Shown here one piece after another: positions 1 to 9,271 of a stretch of DNA of 64,000 nt (position 1 is its first letter; each line of letters opens with the position of its first letter). The DNA comes from Flavobacterium anhuiense (GTDB lineage: Bacteria; Bacteroidota; Bacteroidia; Flavobacteriales; Flavobacteriaceae), in contig NZ_FMVC01000001.1 in the NCBI RefSeq assembly GCF_900101855.1, positions 248,001 through 312,000 on the forward strand, written 5' to 3'. The position numbers and the translations under genes are program-made. The notes under the pieces are model-generated. The model saw only the letters and a program-made list of their open reading frames with translations, searched no databases and was not told the origin of the DNA.

Positions 1-639
1 AAAGAAGTTTATTTGATTCATGAACCAATGGCGGCGGCAATTGGTATTGGTATTGACATTATGCAACCAAAAGGAAACATGATTGTAGATATCGGAGGTG
101 GTACAACAGAAATTGCTGTTATCGCTTTGGGCGGAATTGTATGTGACAAATCTGTAAAAATCGCAGGTGACGTTTTCACAAACGATATCGTGTATTACAT
201 GCGTACACAGCACAACTTATTTGTTGGAGAAAGTACTGCTGAAAAAATTAAAATTCAAATTGGTGCGGCTATCGAAGATTTAGATGGTCCGCCAGAAGAC
301 ATGTCAGTTCAAGGTAGAGATTTGCTTACTGGTAAACCAAAACAAGTAGATGTTTCTTACCGTGAAATTGCAAAAGCATTAGACAAATCTATTCAGCGTA
401 TTGAAGATGCGGTAATGGAAACATTATCTCAGACTCCTCCTGAGTTAGCAGCAGACATCTACAATACGGGTATCTATTTAGCTGGTGGAGGATCTATGTT
501 AAGAGGTCTTGACAAACGTATATCTCAAAAAACAGATTTGCCAGTTTATATTGCTGAAGATCCTTTGAGAGCTGTTGTTCGCGGTACAGGAATGGCTCTT
601 AAAAACATTGCAAAATTCAAAAGCATCTTAATCAAATAA
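1..639 (+). CDS. mreB: Rod shape-determining protein MreB (3' part)
   Basis: This is the C-terminal 212 residues of the bacterial actin MreB, which polymerises under the inner membrane and positions the elongation machinery. The reading frame is open from base 1, so the gene begins upstream of the window; a TTG at base 13 is internal. The protein opens with EVYLIHEPMAAAIG, followed by the phosphate-2 loop IVDIGGGTTEIAV and, near the C-terminus, the adenosine-binding segment IYLAGGGSMLRGL, all characteristic of MreB. mreC, mreD, PBP2 and rodA follow on the same strand, the usual elongasome order. The identification is very secure; only the missing 5' end is unknown. Confidence 0.97.
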   Translation, partial: KEVYLIHEPMAAAIGIGIDIMQPKGNMIVDIGGGTTEIAVIALGGIVCDKSVKIAGDVFTNDIVYYMRTQHNLFVGESTAEKIKIQIGAAIEDLDGPPEDMSVQGRDLLTGKPKQVDVSYREIAKALDKSIQRIEDAVMETLSQTPPELAADIYNTGIYLAGGGSMLRGLDKRISQKTDLPVYIAEDPLRAVVRGTGMALKNIAKFKSILIK

Positions 640-669
640 GATTCAAAATAACAATCAATTTACTTTTAT

Positions 670-698
670 AAGGGTCAAATTTCTATTATTTGACCCTT
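670..698 (+). terminator. Perfect hairpin between mreB and mreC
   Basis: A perfect 10-bp stem (AAGGGTCAAA at 670-679, TTTGACCCTT at 689-698) with a 9-nt loop lies 31 bases after the mreB stop. It is not followed by a T-run (next bases GTAAAAAC), so it could be a weak terminator, an attenuator or an mRNA 3'-end stabiliser rather than a strong intrinsic terminator. It would let MreB be made in excess of the downstream products. Confidence 0.55.
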
Positions 699-750
699 GT
701 AAAAACTGAAACCTTTAAGCATATCCTGAAACAAAATAACCAGACAAGAA

Positions 751-1575
751 ATGCAGCAAATATTTAATTTCATTATAAGAAACAGTAATCGATTGCTGTT
801 TTTGCTGCTTTTAGGTATTTCGTTAGGACTCACGATTCAATCCCATTCTTACCACAGAAGCAAAATAATCAGCTCTGCAAATTTCTTAAGCGGAGGTGTT
901 TATGAAAAAATCAATCGTGTTAATGAATACATGAATTTAAGAGCTGAAAACGACGAACTTGTACTTGAGAACGCAAGATTAAAAAGTCTTTTATTCAACA
1001 AAGAAGACACATCTAAAATACCTTTACCTGACACTATTAAAGGGGTAAAACCTGCTGATATCATTGTATCAAAAGTAATTCATAACACATACAGTACACA
1101 CGAAAACTTCCTTACTTTAAATTCTGGATCTAACGAAGGCGTTAAACCAGATATGGGAGTAATAAATAGTTTGGGGATTGTGGGTGTTATAGATGATACA
1201 TCTCCAAGATATTCTACTGTTGTGAGCATTCTGAACATGAAATCTAGAATTAATGCCAAGTTAAAAAAATCAAACCATTTTGGTTCTTTAACATGGGATG
1301 GAAAAAGCACAGGATTCGTGCAGCTAAGAGATGTTCCGAGGCTAGCTTCAGTTAAAAAAGGAGATACCATTGTAACAGGAGGACAATCAGTGATTTTCCC
1401 TGAAGGAATCAATATTGGTACTGTTGAAACGGTTTATAAAGAAGAACAAACCAGTTTTTATGTTATAAAAGTTAAGCTATTTAACGACATGACAAACTTA
1501 GGGCACGTCTATATTATCAAAAGCAAAGACAGAGAGGAACTTATTAATTTAGAAAACAAAGAAAAAAATGAATAG
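751..1575 (+). CDS. mreC: Rod shape-determining protein MreC
   Basis: MreC is the periplasmic scaffold of the elongasome and activates PBP2. The 274-residue protein has one N-terminal membrane segment (about residues 13-30), then a short heptad-rich stretch (about 50-80, RAENDELVLENARLKSLL) matching the MreC coiled coil, then the beta-rich domain with glycine-turn signatures such as NSGSNEGVKPDMGVI and KKGDTIVTGG. Length and order of parts are normal. The gene overlaps mreD by 8 bases, which points to translational coupling. The ATG at 751 is the only start that gives the full membrane anchor. Confidence 0.95.
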   Translation: MQQIFNFIIRNSNRLLFLLLLGISLGLTIQSHSYHRSKIISSANFLSGGVYEKINRVNEYMNLRAENDELVLENARLKSLLFNKEDTSKIPLPDTIKGVKPADIIVSKVIHNTYSTHENFLTLNSGSNEGVKPDMGVINSLGIVGVIDDTSPRYSTVVSILNMKSRINAKLKKSNHFGSLTWDGKSTGFVQLRDVPRLASVKKGDTIVTGGQSVIFPEGINIGTVETVYKEEQTSFYVIKVKLFNDMTNLGHVYIIKSKDREELINLENKEKNE

Positions 1576-2074
1576 CGCTCTGTTAGTCAATATTTTTCGA
1601 TTTATTATGTTACTGGCAATTCAGATTGTTATCTTCAACAATATGAATTTCTTAGGATATATAAGTCCGTTCCCTTATATCTTGTATATTATTCTTTACC
1701 CAGTAAACAGCAATAAAGCTGGATTAATTATTTCAAGCTTTTTCTTAGGTCTGATCATGGATATGTTCTGTAACTCTGGCGGAATACACGCCACTGCTTG
1801 TGTTATTTTAGCCTATTACAGACCTTACATTTTTAAATTTTCTTTTGGTTTAAGTTATGAATATCAAACTATTAAACTAAACGAATCTTTAACACCCGAA
1901 CGATTTTCATTCATATTGGTTTCGGTCTTAATGCATCACATTGTACTATTTGTTCTGGAAGCATTTCAATTCAAATTTATCTGGGACATTTTGCTCCGAA
2001 CCTTATTTAGTTCTATCTTTACTATAATCACCTCAATAATAATAATTTATCTTATTAAGCCCAATAAACGATGA
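1568..2074 (+). CDS. mreD: Rod shape-determining protein MreD
   Basis: MreD is the integral membrane component that links MreC to the wall synthases. The 168-residue protein is almost entirely hydrophobic, with about five or six predicted membrane spans and a loop FLGLIMDMFCNSGGIHATA that resembles the conserved MreD segment. MreD is poorly conserved, so position between mreC and the PBP2 gene carries much of the evidence. It overlaps mreC by 8 bases and the next gene by 4 (ATGA), so the three are probably co-translated. Confidence 0.9.
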   Translation: MNSALLVNIFRFIMLLAIQIVIFNNMNFLGYISPFPYILYIILYPVNSNKAGLIISSFFLGLIMDMFCNSGGIHATACVILAYYRPYIFKFSFGLSYEYQTIKLNESLTPERFSFILVSVLMHHIVLFVLEAFQFKFIWDILLRTLFSSIFTIITSIIIIYLIKPNKR

Positions 2075-4044
2075 GAAAAGTCTTGCTGCCCACTATAATT
2101 ATTATTGCAGCGTCTTTGCTAGTGATTAGGATTTTTTACCTGCAGATTATTGATGATTCTTTTAAGCTGAAATCAGAAAATAATGCAATAAAAAAAGTAT
2201 ATGACTACCCTGAAAGAGGTTATATTTATGATCGTAACGGAAAACTTCTGGTTGCGAATCAGGCTTCTTATGACATCATGGTTATTCCAAGAGACATAAA
2301 AAAAGACCTAAATATTGCCGAATTTTGTGCTCTTCTGAATATTACACAAGAGGAATACCATAAGCGTATTGAAAAAGCAAAAGTTTACAGTCCAAGACTT
2401 CCTTCTGTTTTTTTATCACAGCTGAATAAAAATGAATTTGCTGCTTTTCAGGAAAAAATCAGAAAATATGATGGTTTTTATTTTCAGAAAAGATCACTTC
2501 GCGATTATGAGGTTGATTACGGTGCCAATATATTTGGTTTTATAACTCAAGTAAATGAAAAACAAATTGCTAAAAATCCTTACTATAACAGTGGAGATTT
2601 AATTGGAAAGCAAGGTGTAGAAGAAAGCTATGAAGAAATTTTACGCGGTATAAAGGGAGTAAAATATATTCAAAAAGACAAATACAACCGAGAAATTGGT
2701 CCTTATAAAGAAGGAAAATACGATACCATCGCCGTTGCTGGAGAAGACATTAATTTAACGATCGATGCTGAACTTCAAAAATATGGAGAAGAATTAATGA
2801 TTAATAAACGAGGAGGAATTGTTGCTATTGAACCTAAATCTGGAGAAATTCTAGCATTGGTTACCGCTCCTTCTTATGATCCAGGTATTTTAGTAGGACG
2901 TCAGAGATCTAAAAATTATACACTTTTATATCACGATTCTATTGCAAAACCTTTATACGACAGAGGACTTTTAGCAGAGTATCCTCCAGGTTCTCCATTC
3001 AAAATCCTGACTGGTTTAGTTGCACTTCAAGAAGGTGTAGTAAATGAGCAGACTACTTTTATGTGTCATCACGGATTTAGTTATGGTGGAGGACGTTTTA
3101 TGAAGTGTCACGGTTTTGGGCCACACCAATTACATAATGGAATTTACAATTCTTGCAATACCTATTTTGGACAAGCCTATATGCTTACCATCAACAAGTA
3201 CAAAGACCCTGGCCACGCTGTTGATGTTTGGAGCAGCCATGTAAAAAGTTTTGGATTAGGCCAGTTCATGGGTTATGATTTGCCAACTGGTAAAAGGGGA
3301 AATATCCCAACTTCAAAAACGTATAAAAGAATTTATCCTAACGGAGGTTGGAGAAGCTCTACTATTGTATCAAATGCAATTGGACAGGGAGAGGTTTTAA
3401 TGACGCCTATTCAATTGGCAAATATGATGGCTACAGTTGCTAATCAAGGATATTATTACACACCTCACATCATTAAAAAAATTGAGGGAGAAAAAATAGA
3501 CGAAAAGTTCACTACAAAACACGTGACCACGATTGATCAAAAATATTTCCCGCCAGTCATCAGCGGATTATTTGATGTATATAATAAAGGTACAGCTTAT
3601 GCTCTTAGAGTTGAAGGAATAGATATTTGTGGGAAAACAGGTACTGCTGAGAACTTTGCCAAAATAAACGGCAAAAGAACACAGCTTAAAGACCACTCTA
3701 TATTTGTTGCTTTTGCCCCAAAAGACAATCCAAAAATTGCTATCGCCGTTATGATTGAAAATGGAGGTTTCGGAGCAACAGTTGCAGGTCCGATTGCGAG
3801 TTTAATGATTGAGAAATATCTAAGAAAGAAAATTACAAGAACCGATCTAGAAGTAAGAGTATTAAACAAAAGCTTACTTTCAGAATATGCTAAAGTAGGC
3901 GGAATAAGCGATGCTCTTAAAATCGAATCTGTTCCAAAAGATTCTGTTTTGCAAGCAAAAATTGTAAAACCAAAAGCACCGGCCGCAACAGCGCCAAAAA
4001 CTGAAGTTAAAAAAACAGCCGTAGACACAACAAAGAAAAACTAA
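2071..4044 (+). CDS. mrdA: Penicillin-binding protein 2 (elongation transpeptidase)
   Basis: This is a class B penicillin-binding protein that cross-links peptidoglycan during cell elongation and pairs with the glycosyltransferase RodA. The 657-residue protein has one N-terminal membrane anchor (residues 5-25), a PBP dimerisation domain (about 45-215) and a transpeptidase domain. All three active-site motifs are present: SPFK with nucleophile S308 and K311, SCN at 361-363, and KTG at 522-524. The C-terminal 40 residues are rich in Lys, Pro, Ala and Thr and look like a disordered tail. It starts within the mreD stop and is followed 15 bases later by rodA. Confidence 0.96.
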   Translation: MRKVLLPTIIIIAASLLVIRIFYLQIIDDSFKLKSENNAIKKVYDYPERGYIYDRNGKLLVANQASYDIMVIPRDIKKDLNIAEFCALLNITQEEYHKRIEKAKVYSPRLPSVFLSQLNKNEFAAFQEKIRKYDGFYFQKRSLRDYEVDYGANIFGFITQVNEKQIAKNPYYNSGDLIGKQGVEESYEEILRGIKGVKYIQKDKYNREIGPYKEGKYDTIAVAGEDINLTIDAELQKYGEELMINKRGGIVAIEPKSGEILALVTAPSYDPGILVGRQRSKNYTLLYHDSIAKPLYDRGLLAEYPPGSPFKILTGLVALQEGVVNEQTTFMCHHGFSYGGGRFMKCHGFGPHQLHNGIYNSCNTYFGQAYMLTINKYKDPGHAVDVWSSHVKSFGLGQFMGYDLPTGKRGNIPTSKTYKRIYPNGGWRSSTIVSNAIGQGEVLMTPIQLANMMATVANQGYYYTPHIIKKIEGEKIDEKFTTKHVTTIDQKYFPPVISGLFDVYNKGTAYALRVEGIDICGKTGTAENFAKINGKRTQLKDHSIFVAFAPKDNPKIAIAVMIENGGFGATVAGPIASLMIEKYLRKKITRTDLEVRVLNKSLLSEYAKVGGISDALKIESVPKDSVLQAKIVKPKAPAATAPKTEVKKTAVDTTKKN

Positions 4045-4059
4045 GAAAGATTATTTCAA

Positions 4060-5295
4060 ATGAAAAATCAAAGTGTAAAAAATAATATTGATTGGATAAG
4101 TGTCTTTATCTACATTGCGCTGGTAACTTTAGGTTGGCTTAATATTTACTCGTCTTCTTTGTTATCTACCGATGGAACGTATCAAAAACAACTTATTTTT
4201 ATCTGTTGTACTATTCCATTGATATTTGTTGTGCTTTTTGTTGATGGTAAATTTTACGAAAAATATGCAAGTATCATCTTTGGAGTTTCCTTATTGTCTC
4301 TTGCAGGATTATTCCTTTTCGGGAAAACTATAGCAGGACAGCGTTGCTGGTATGCCATTGGAAGCTTCACTTTACAGCCATCTGAGTTTGCAAAAGCTGC
4401 AACTTCTCTTGCATTAGCCAAATACTTGAGTGACACTCAAATTAACTTAAAAGAAACTAACAGACAAATCCAAGCTTTGGCCATTATGCTATTGCCCGTA
4501 ATATTGATTTTACCACAACCAGATCCTGGAAGTGCTTTAATTTATAGTGCGTTCATACTTGTTTTATATAGAGAAGGTTTGCCCTCTTGGTATGTTTGGA
4601 CAGCATTTATAACCATTGTTCTTTTCGTTCTCACTTTAGTTTTAGAACCATATGCGGTAATTGCAATGGCTTTTGTTGTGTTAGCAATTATACACTTTAA
4701 AGGAAGAGTCGTAGATAGAAATATCATTTTGAGCGGTATCTTATTAGTTCTAATCTCAGGATTTGTTTTCTCTGTTGATTATGTATTTGACAATGTTTTT
4801 AAACAACACCACAGAGACCGTTTCAATATTTTATTAGGCAAAACTGTAGATATGAAAGGTATTGGATACAATACCAACCAATCTGAAATTGCAATTGGTT
4901 CTGGGGGATGGCTTGGAAAAGGTTTTCTTGAAGGCACGCAAACCAAAGGAGGATTTGTACCAGAGCAACACACCGATTATATCTTTACCACTGTTGGTGA
5001 AGAATGGGGTTTTGTAGGTTCATTGGTCGTTATTTTACTTTTCACAGGCCTGCTTCTTAGAATTATTTATTTAGCAGAAAGACAGAAAACAAAATTCAGC
5101 CGTGTATACGGATATTGTGTTGCCGCAATTCTCTTTATCCATTTCTTTGTTAACATTGCGATGGTAATTGGAATTTTCCCAACAATCGGGGTTCCTCTAC
5201 CCTTCTTTTCATATGGAGGTTCTGGACTCTGGGGATTCACTATTTTATTGTTTATTTTCCTTAAAATGGATGCCAATAAGGTGAATGAATGGTAG
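4060..5295 (+). CDS. rodA: RodA, SEDS-family peptidoglycan glycosyltransferase
   Basis: RodA polymerises lipid II into glycan strands in the inner membrane and works with PBP2. The 411-residue protein has about ten membrane spans. SEDS landmarks are visible: the segment IGSFTLQPSEFAKAA, the large extracellular loop ending in GGFVPEQHTDYIFTTVGEEWG, and the C-terminal FPTIGVPLPFFSYGGSG. The gene is the last of the elongation cluster and is followed by a strong terminator. The shape locus here contains all the expected partners in the standard order. Confidence 0.96.
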   Translation: MKNQSVKNNIDWISVFIYIALVTLGWLNIYSSSLLSTDGTYQKQLIFICCTIPLIFVVLFVDGKFYEKYASIIFGVSLLSLAGLFLFGKTIAGQRCWYAIGSFTLQPSEFAKAATSLALAKYLSDTQINLKETNRQIQALAIMLLPVILILPQPDPGSALIYSAFILVLYREGLPSWYVWTAFITIVLFVLTLVLEPYAVIAMAFVVLAIIHFKGRVVDRNIILSGILLVLISGFVFSVDYVFDNVFKQHHRDRFNILLGKTVDMKGIGYNTNQSEIAIGSGGWLGKGFLEGTQTKGGFVPEQHTDYIFTTVGEEWGFVGSLVVILLFTGLLLRIIYLAERQKTKFSRVYGYCVAAILFIHFFVNIAMVIGIFPTIGVPLPFFSYGGSGLWGFTILLFIFLKMDANKVNEW

Positions 5296-5364
5296 AATAC
5301 AAATATTCTCCATCCTTAAATTTCCAAATCCAATTAAAGATATCTTTTAATTAACCTATAATTT

Positions 5365-5405
5365 AAAAGCTGTAATTAAGTTTAAAAAAACTAATTACAG
5401 CTTTT
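5365..5405 (+). terminator. Terminator after rodA
   Basis: A perfect 14-bp inverted repeat (5365-5378 and 5392-5405) with a 13-nt A-rich loop, ending in TTTT. It sits 70 bases after the rodA stop and would end the mre-PBP2-rodA transcript. Confidence 0.8.
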
Positions 5406-5507
5406 TGATTTTATATTTTGCTTTATTGTTTCTTTTAATGCTGAAGAAATTATACTATCTATACAATTAGAAATATTATTGGCAATAAGCTTTAATAACA
5501 AAGCATA

Positions 5508-5541
5508 AAAAAATCCGAAGCTGAAAAACTTCGGATTTTTT
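5508..5541. terminator. Bidirectional terminator between convergent rodA and dedA-type genes
   Basis: The stem AAAAAATCCGAAG (5508-5520) pairs with CTTCGGATTTTTT (5529-5541) around an 8-nt loop. A-run on one side and T-run on the other make it function in both directions. It serves the minus-strand DedA-type gene ending at 5556 and backs up the rodA terminator. Confidence 0.88.
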
Positions 5542-5555
5542 TGTTTTTTATTTGA

Positions 5556-6236
5556 TTATATCTCTTCGTGCGGTCTCTTTTTCAAAAGTTTCAGCAGAAC
5601 TGGGAATGTTGAAATAATGATGATTATAATAATGATATATTCAATGTGTTTCTTCAAATCTATGCCTTGTTTTAAGAAAACGCCGTATAAATAATGTCCA
5701 GCGAAAATTAAAATAAACGACCAAAGAAAAGAACTTAGAATATTATAAAACATAAATTTCTTTTTGTCCATCGAAACGATTCCGGCAACAATTGGGGCAA
5801 ACGTTCTAAAAATTGGTAAGAAACGAGCATAAATAATTGCTTTACCCCCATATTTTTCAAAAAAATCTTTTGATTGAAGCAAGTACTTTTTCTTAAACCA
5901 GAATGTATCTTCTTTTTTGAATAAATAATAACCACTTTTTGCACCAAACCAATAACCAGTCATATTCCCTAAAACTCCCATTACAGCAACTGCTGTAGCA
6001 AGCAGAAATACATTTATAAAGTCATTTGGGATGTAAGCTACATTTTCAATTAGATCACGACTGTAAATACCTGCTAAGAAAAGTAAACTATCTCCAGGCA
6101 GAAAAAAGCCTGCAAAAAGTCCTGTCTCAGCAAAAACTATAAACAGAACGATAAACAACCCAATCTGAAAACCTCCGACGCTTAAAGTAATATAAAATTC
6201 AGGGTTTAGTAACTGAGTCCATTCAAAATTATTCAT
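5556..6236 (-). CDS. DedA/VTT-domain membrane protein
   Basis: DedA-family proteins are inner-membrane proteins involved in lipid carrier (undecaprenyl phosphate or phospholipid) movement and membrane homeostasis. The 226-residue protein shows the family signatures: an N-terminal hydrophobic segment with ETGLFAGFFLPGDSLLF, a central GNMTGYWFGAKSG, and YARFLPIFRTFAPIVAG with the conserved Arg and Pro residues. The C-terminus has a last span unusually rich in Ile (IIIIIIII) and a charged tail. It is a single gene ended by the bidirectional terminator. The exact substrate cannot be read from the sequence. Confidence 0.9.
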   Translation of the reverse strand: MNNFEWTQLLNPEFYITLSVGGFQIGLFIVLFIVFAETGLFAGFFLPGDSLLFLAGIYSRDLIENVAYIPNDFINVFLLATAVAVMGVLGNMTGYWFGAKSGYYLFKKEDTFWFKKKYLLQSKDFFEKYGGKAIIYARFLPIFRTFAPIVAGIVSMDKKKFMFYNILSSFLWSFILIFAGHYLYGVFLKQGIDLKKHIEYIIIIIIIISTFPVLLKLLKKRPHEEI

Positions 6237-6330
6237 AAATGTGATTGGTTATTTTTTATAGTTCGTGAAAGTAACAATAATTTACCTTAACCACAATAAA
6301 ATGCGGTATTTTAAACATAAATTAACTATT

Positions 6331-6360
6331 AAAAAAAGCCCAAACTAATTGTTTGGGCTC
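6331..6360 (-). terminator. Terminator after the HMA gene
   Basis: On the minus strand the stem GCCCAAAC/GTTTGGGC (6338-6345 and 6351-6358) with a 5-nt loop is followed by seven T residues. It lies 10 bases past the stop of the HMA protein and closes the metal-uptake transcript. Confidence 0.85.
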
Positions 6361-6369
6361 CTCTATTTC

Positions 6370-6711
6370 TTATTCTCTTACATACTTGCAACAGCTGTGA
6401 AGGTTTTCATAATCTTCGGTTGTTGCTTTAACTTCCTTAGTATCATGACCCGCCTTTGCAATTGCTTTATTCAAATCTGCAGGAGAACATTTCTCTTCGT
6501 TTAAAATAACCGAAAGCTGATGAGAGCTTACATCCCAGCTTGCTGTTTTTACTCCTGGAACACCGTAAGCCGCTTTTTCAATTCGCTTCTTACATTGTTC
6601 ACAGTTACCGTTTACTTCTGTTGTGTACTTTAAATTCTTATTTTTTTTAGTTTGAGCCTGAGCTGAAAAACCTAAAAAAACCATCATTGCGATTAAAACT
6701 ATTTTATTCAT
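6370..6711 (-). CDS. Periplasmic heavy-metal-associated (HMA) domain protein
   Basis: This 113-residue protein has a signal peptide (residues 1-19, cleavage after AQA) and one HMA domain with the metal-binding motif NCEQCKKR, the fold shared by copper chaperones and MerP. A second cysteine cluster, HSCCKYV, lies at the very C-terminus and could add metal ligands. The gene follows the TonB-dependent receptor at a distance of 30 bases, so both are probably transcribed together. I infer a role in taking over a soft metal such as copper from the receptor in the periplasm. Metal identity is not proven by the sequence. Confidence 0.85.
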   Translation of the reverse strand: MNKIVLIAMMVFLGFSAQAQTKKNKNLKYTTEVNGNCEQCKKRIEKAAYGVPGVKTASWDVSSHQLSVILNEEKCSPADLNKAIAKAGHDTKEVKATTEDYENLHSCCKYVRE

Positions 6712-6741
6712 TGTATTTAATTTTATTATTTATTGAAATTG

Positions 6742-8748
6742 TTATTTAATTTTAAATCTAAGCCCTGCATAATACATCTGTCCGAAAATTGGAGCATATG
6801 CAATAGACGCATCAAAATTAGGTCCAAAAGGATCATTTGCCCCTAAAATTGCTTTTTCTTGTCTATAATTTCCAATATTTTCTCCCCCAACATACACTTC
6901 AAAAACTGGAGAAAAAACTCGGGTCACTTGCGCATTCATTACAGCATAAGCAGGTGAAAAATCAGGAAACTGATCTTCTACAGGATTTGAAGCTGTATAA
7001 GGCAATTGTTGTTTTCCTGACCAATTATAAGTAAAATCAAACCTCCATTGCTTGTCATTATTCATCGTTGTTTCATATTCTAAATTTCCTAAGAAACGAT
7101 GTTTTGCCTGAAGCGGGCGTTGGAAAGTTCCTCTTAGATAATCGGTTTGAATGTCATGATATTTATAAGCTGTTCTTAAATTCAAATTATGGATTAATTC
7201 GTAATTGAACTCAACCTGAAGACTGTTTGCAAAAGAACTTCCTTTCAAATCATAAAACAACACTTGCTGCGGACTTTGCATCACATCTACAATGGCCTGA
7301 TTTTGGAAATCTGTTCTATAAAGATCAAAGCCGGCATCGGCATTTCTGTTGAAAAGACGGAATTTCTGAGAAAAACTCACTCCATAATTCCATGCAATTT
7401 CTGGGTTTAAGCCGTATACTTTTCCGTTGGAATCTAAAATTGAAAAAGTTCTAGAACTAGCAAAAAGCTGTTGATTTTCAGCAAAAATGTTTGCAGAACG
7501 TTTTCCTCTTCCAGCAGAAAAACGAATTACACCATTTTTCCATGGATTATATCTCATGTGCAACCTTGGTGTAACAAAAACTCCCAATCGATTATGGTTA
7601 TCAACTCTTCCGCCTAAAATCAGACTAAAATTATCTGTATTATCATAAGTATATTCAAAGAAAGCACCAACCGAGTTATCAATTCTGCTGACATCTGCTA
7701 AGTTTACAAATTCCTGATATTGGTCATAAGTAAAATTCAGACCAGTTGAAAATTTATGCATCGTATTATTGATAATCGAATTGAAAATCAAATTAGAATA
7801 AAAACTATTCTGTTTAATATCATATTGATTTAAACCATAATAAGAGTCTTGTTTATGGCTATTAAAAGCATTTTGAAAACCAATACTTTGATATGGCATA
7901 TCCTTAAATACATATCCAATTTTTGTCGAAACATCAAAGCGTTCAGTATTAATTTCTGAACCCCAATAATTGGTTGTGCCACGATCACGATCTTTATCAA
8001 AATTTACTTCTCCGGTTTGTTTTTTATCATTCATATATCTGAAATTGATAAAACTCACCAAACCACTTTCTGGATTATAATATTGATAACGGTTTAAAAC
8101 ATTGATTTGTTTTCCTAACGGATTATCGAGAAAACCGTCTTTGTTCATATCGTTTTTGGCTACACGCGCATTTCCGTGAACAAATAAGCTAGTCGCCCAT
8201 TTGTCTGATAATTTTTTATTGAAATGGGTGTTTAATTCAAAACGAGAATCTGTCGATCCGTAAGCATTCAAGAAGAAAGGAATATCATTTAATGGCTTTA
8301 AAAGCTCTGTATTAATCTGGCCAGAAATGCTTTCGTAACCATTTATAACGCTTCCCGCTCCTTTCGTAATTTGGACACTTTCAATCCAAGTTCCAGGCGT
8401 AAAGGATAAACCATAGGCTTGAGACGCTCCTCGAACAGATGGAATATTTTCTTCTGTAATCATTAAATATGGACTAGTCAGACCCAGCATTTTAATTTGC
8501 TTAGTGCCTGTTAAAGCATCAGAAAAATTAACATCGATTGACGGATTGGTTTCAAAACTTTCAGCCAAATTACAACAAGCTGCTTTAAGTAATTCTTTGC
8601 TGGTAATTACAGAAGTGTTGGCTGTTACTGTAAAGGATTTTTTAATTCCTTTTTGCTTTTTAGTGATTTTTACTTCTTGAAGATCTTCCTGTGAAAAAGC
8701 AGAAAAAGAAAGCAAAATCATTGCAAAAAGCATTATATTTTTTTGCAT
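6742..8748 (-). CDS. TonB-dependent outer-membrane receptor, probable metal uptake
   Basis: The 668-residue protein has a signal peptide (1-19), a plug domain (about 40-165) with SVQITKGAGSVINGYESISGQIN, and a beta-barrel ending in an aromatic-rich strand (YYAGLRFKIK). It lacks the N-terminal carboxypeptidase-like extension of SusC proteins, so it resembles the shorter siderophore or metal receptors. The plug has a paired-cysteine motif (KAACCNLAESF). Neighbours are a Cys-rich HYC_CC_PP-type protein upstream and an HMA protein downstream, which together suggest a copper-like ion or metal complex. The substrate is inferred from context only. Confidence 0.88.
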   Translation of the reverse strand: MQKNIMLFAMILLSFSAFSQEDLQEVKITKKQKGIKKSFTVTANTSVITSKELLKAACCNLAESFETNPSIDVNFSDALTGTKQIKMLGLTSPYLMITEENIPSVRGASQAYGLSFTPGTWIESVQITKGAGSVINGYESISGQINTELLKPLNDIPFFLNAYGSTDSRFELNTHFNKKLSDKWATSLFVHGNARVAKNDMNKDGFLDNPLGKQINVLNRYQYYNPESGLVSFINFRYMNDKKQTGEVNFDKDRDRGTTNYWGSEINTERFDVSTKIGYVFKDMPYQSIGFQNAFNSHKQDSYYGLNQYDIKQNSFYSNLIFNSIINNTMHKFSTGLNFTYDQYQEFVNLADVSRIDNSVGAFFEYTYDNTDNFSLILGGRVDNHNRLGVFVTPRLHMRYNPWKNGVIRFSAGRGKRSANIFAENQQLFASSRTFSILDSNGKVYGLNPEIAWNYGVSFSQKFRLFNRNADAGFDLYRTDFQNQAIVDVMQSPQQVLFYDLKGSSFANSLQVEFNYELIHNLNLRTAYKYHDIQTDYLRGTFQRPLQAKHRFLGNLEYETTMNNDKQWRFDFTYNWSGKQQLPYTASNPVEDQFPDFSPAYAVMNAQVTRVFSPVFEVYVGGENIGNYRQEKAILGANDPFGPNFDASIAYAPIFGQMYYAGLRFKIK

Positions 8749-8868
8749 AAAAAATTGATTTTAATGTTGAAATAGAATTACATTCTTGATGTTTTTGCAA
8801 AAACAAAAACTATCAAAATGTAAATACAAAGCCTTGATTAGGACTCGCATTGCATCTTAACATTAAAA

Positions 8869-9267
8869 TCAGGAATAGAAAATATACTGATGGTATAATT
8901 TAAATAAAGGAGGTGCATTCGCATCAGCATAATACGAAAGAACTTCTTTCTTTTTAAAAGTTGGAACTTCTAAAAAGACTAGAGGTTTATAATCTTGTGC
9001 AACTGCTGGGAAAGCAAATTGAAAAAAGAAAAATTTGATAGTTGCGTTGTCTGATTTCTTTTCGAAATGAACAACTTTATCTTTGCAGCAAGAATTCTTT
9101 TTCTCTTTAGAACCACAACATTTCTTCTCAAGAACAGGTTCTGCTGTAGTTTTTAAAGAAACCGAAGCAATTTCTCCACCACAATAGTGCACATCAAAAG
9201 CAAACCCTATATTGGAAATCAATAGAAGGAGCGCTAAAAACAGACCTGTGCACTTTTTCAAATTCAT
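8869..9267 (-). CDS. HYC_CC_PP-type small secreted protein
   Basis: The 132-residue protein has a strong N-terminal signal sequence and the hallmarks of the family known by its motif: DVHYCGG near residue 27, two Cys-rich stretches KKCCGSKEKKNSCC, and NAPPLF near the C-terminus. Such proteins are common in Bacteroidota next to TonB-dependent receptors and HMA proteins. The cysteines and histidine suggest metal binding, but no biochemical function is established to my knowledge. The start is unusual: only four bases separate a promoter-like TAGCTTTG from the ATG. Confidence 0.8.
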   Translation of the reverse strand: MNLKKCTGLFLALLLLISNIGFAFDVHYCGGEIASVSLKTTAEPVLEKKCCGSKEKKNSCCKDKVVHFEKKSDNATIKFFFFQFAFPAVAQDYKPLVFLEVPTFKKKEVLSYYADANAPPLFKLYHQYIFYS

Positions 9268-9271
9268 ACTG

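Noticed and set aside
3597..4028. 143-codon open frame antisense to the PBP2 gene
   Set aside because: It is a shadow of the PBP2 frame, with no start context or family similarity.
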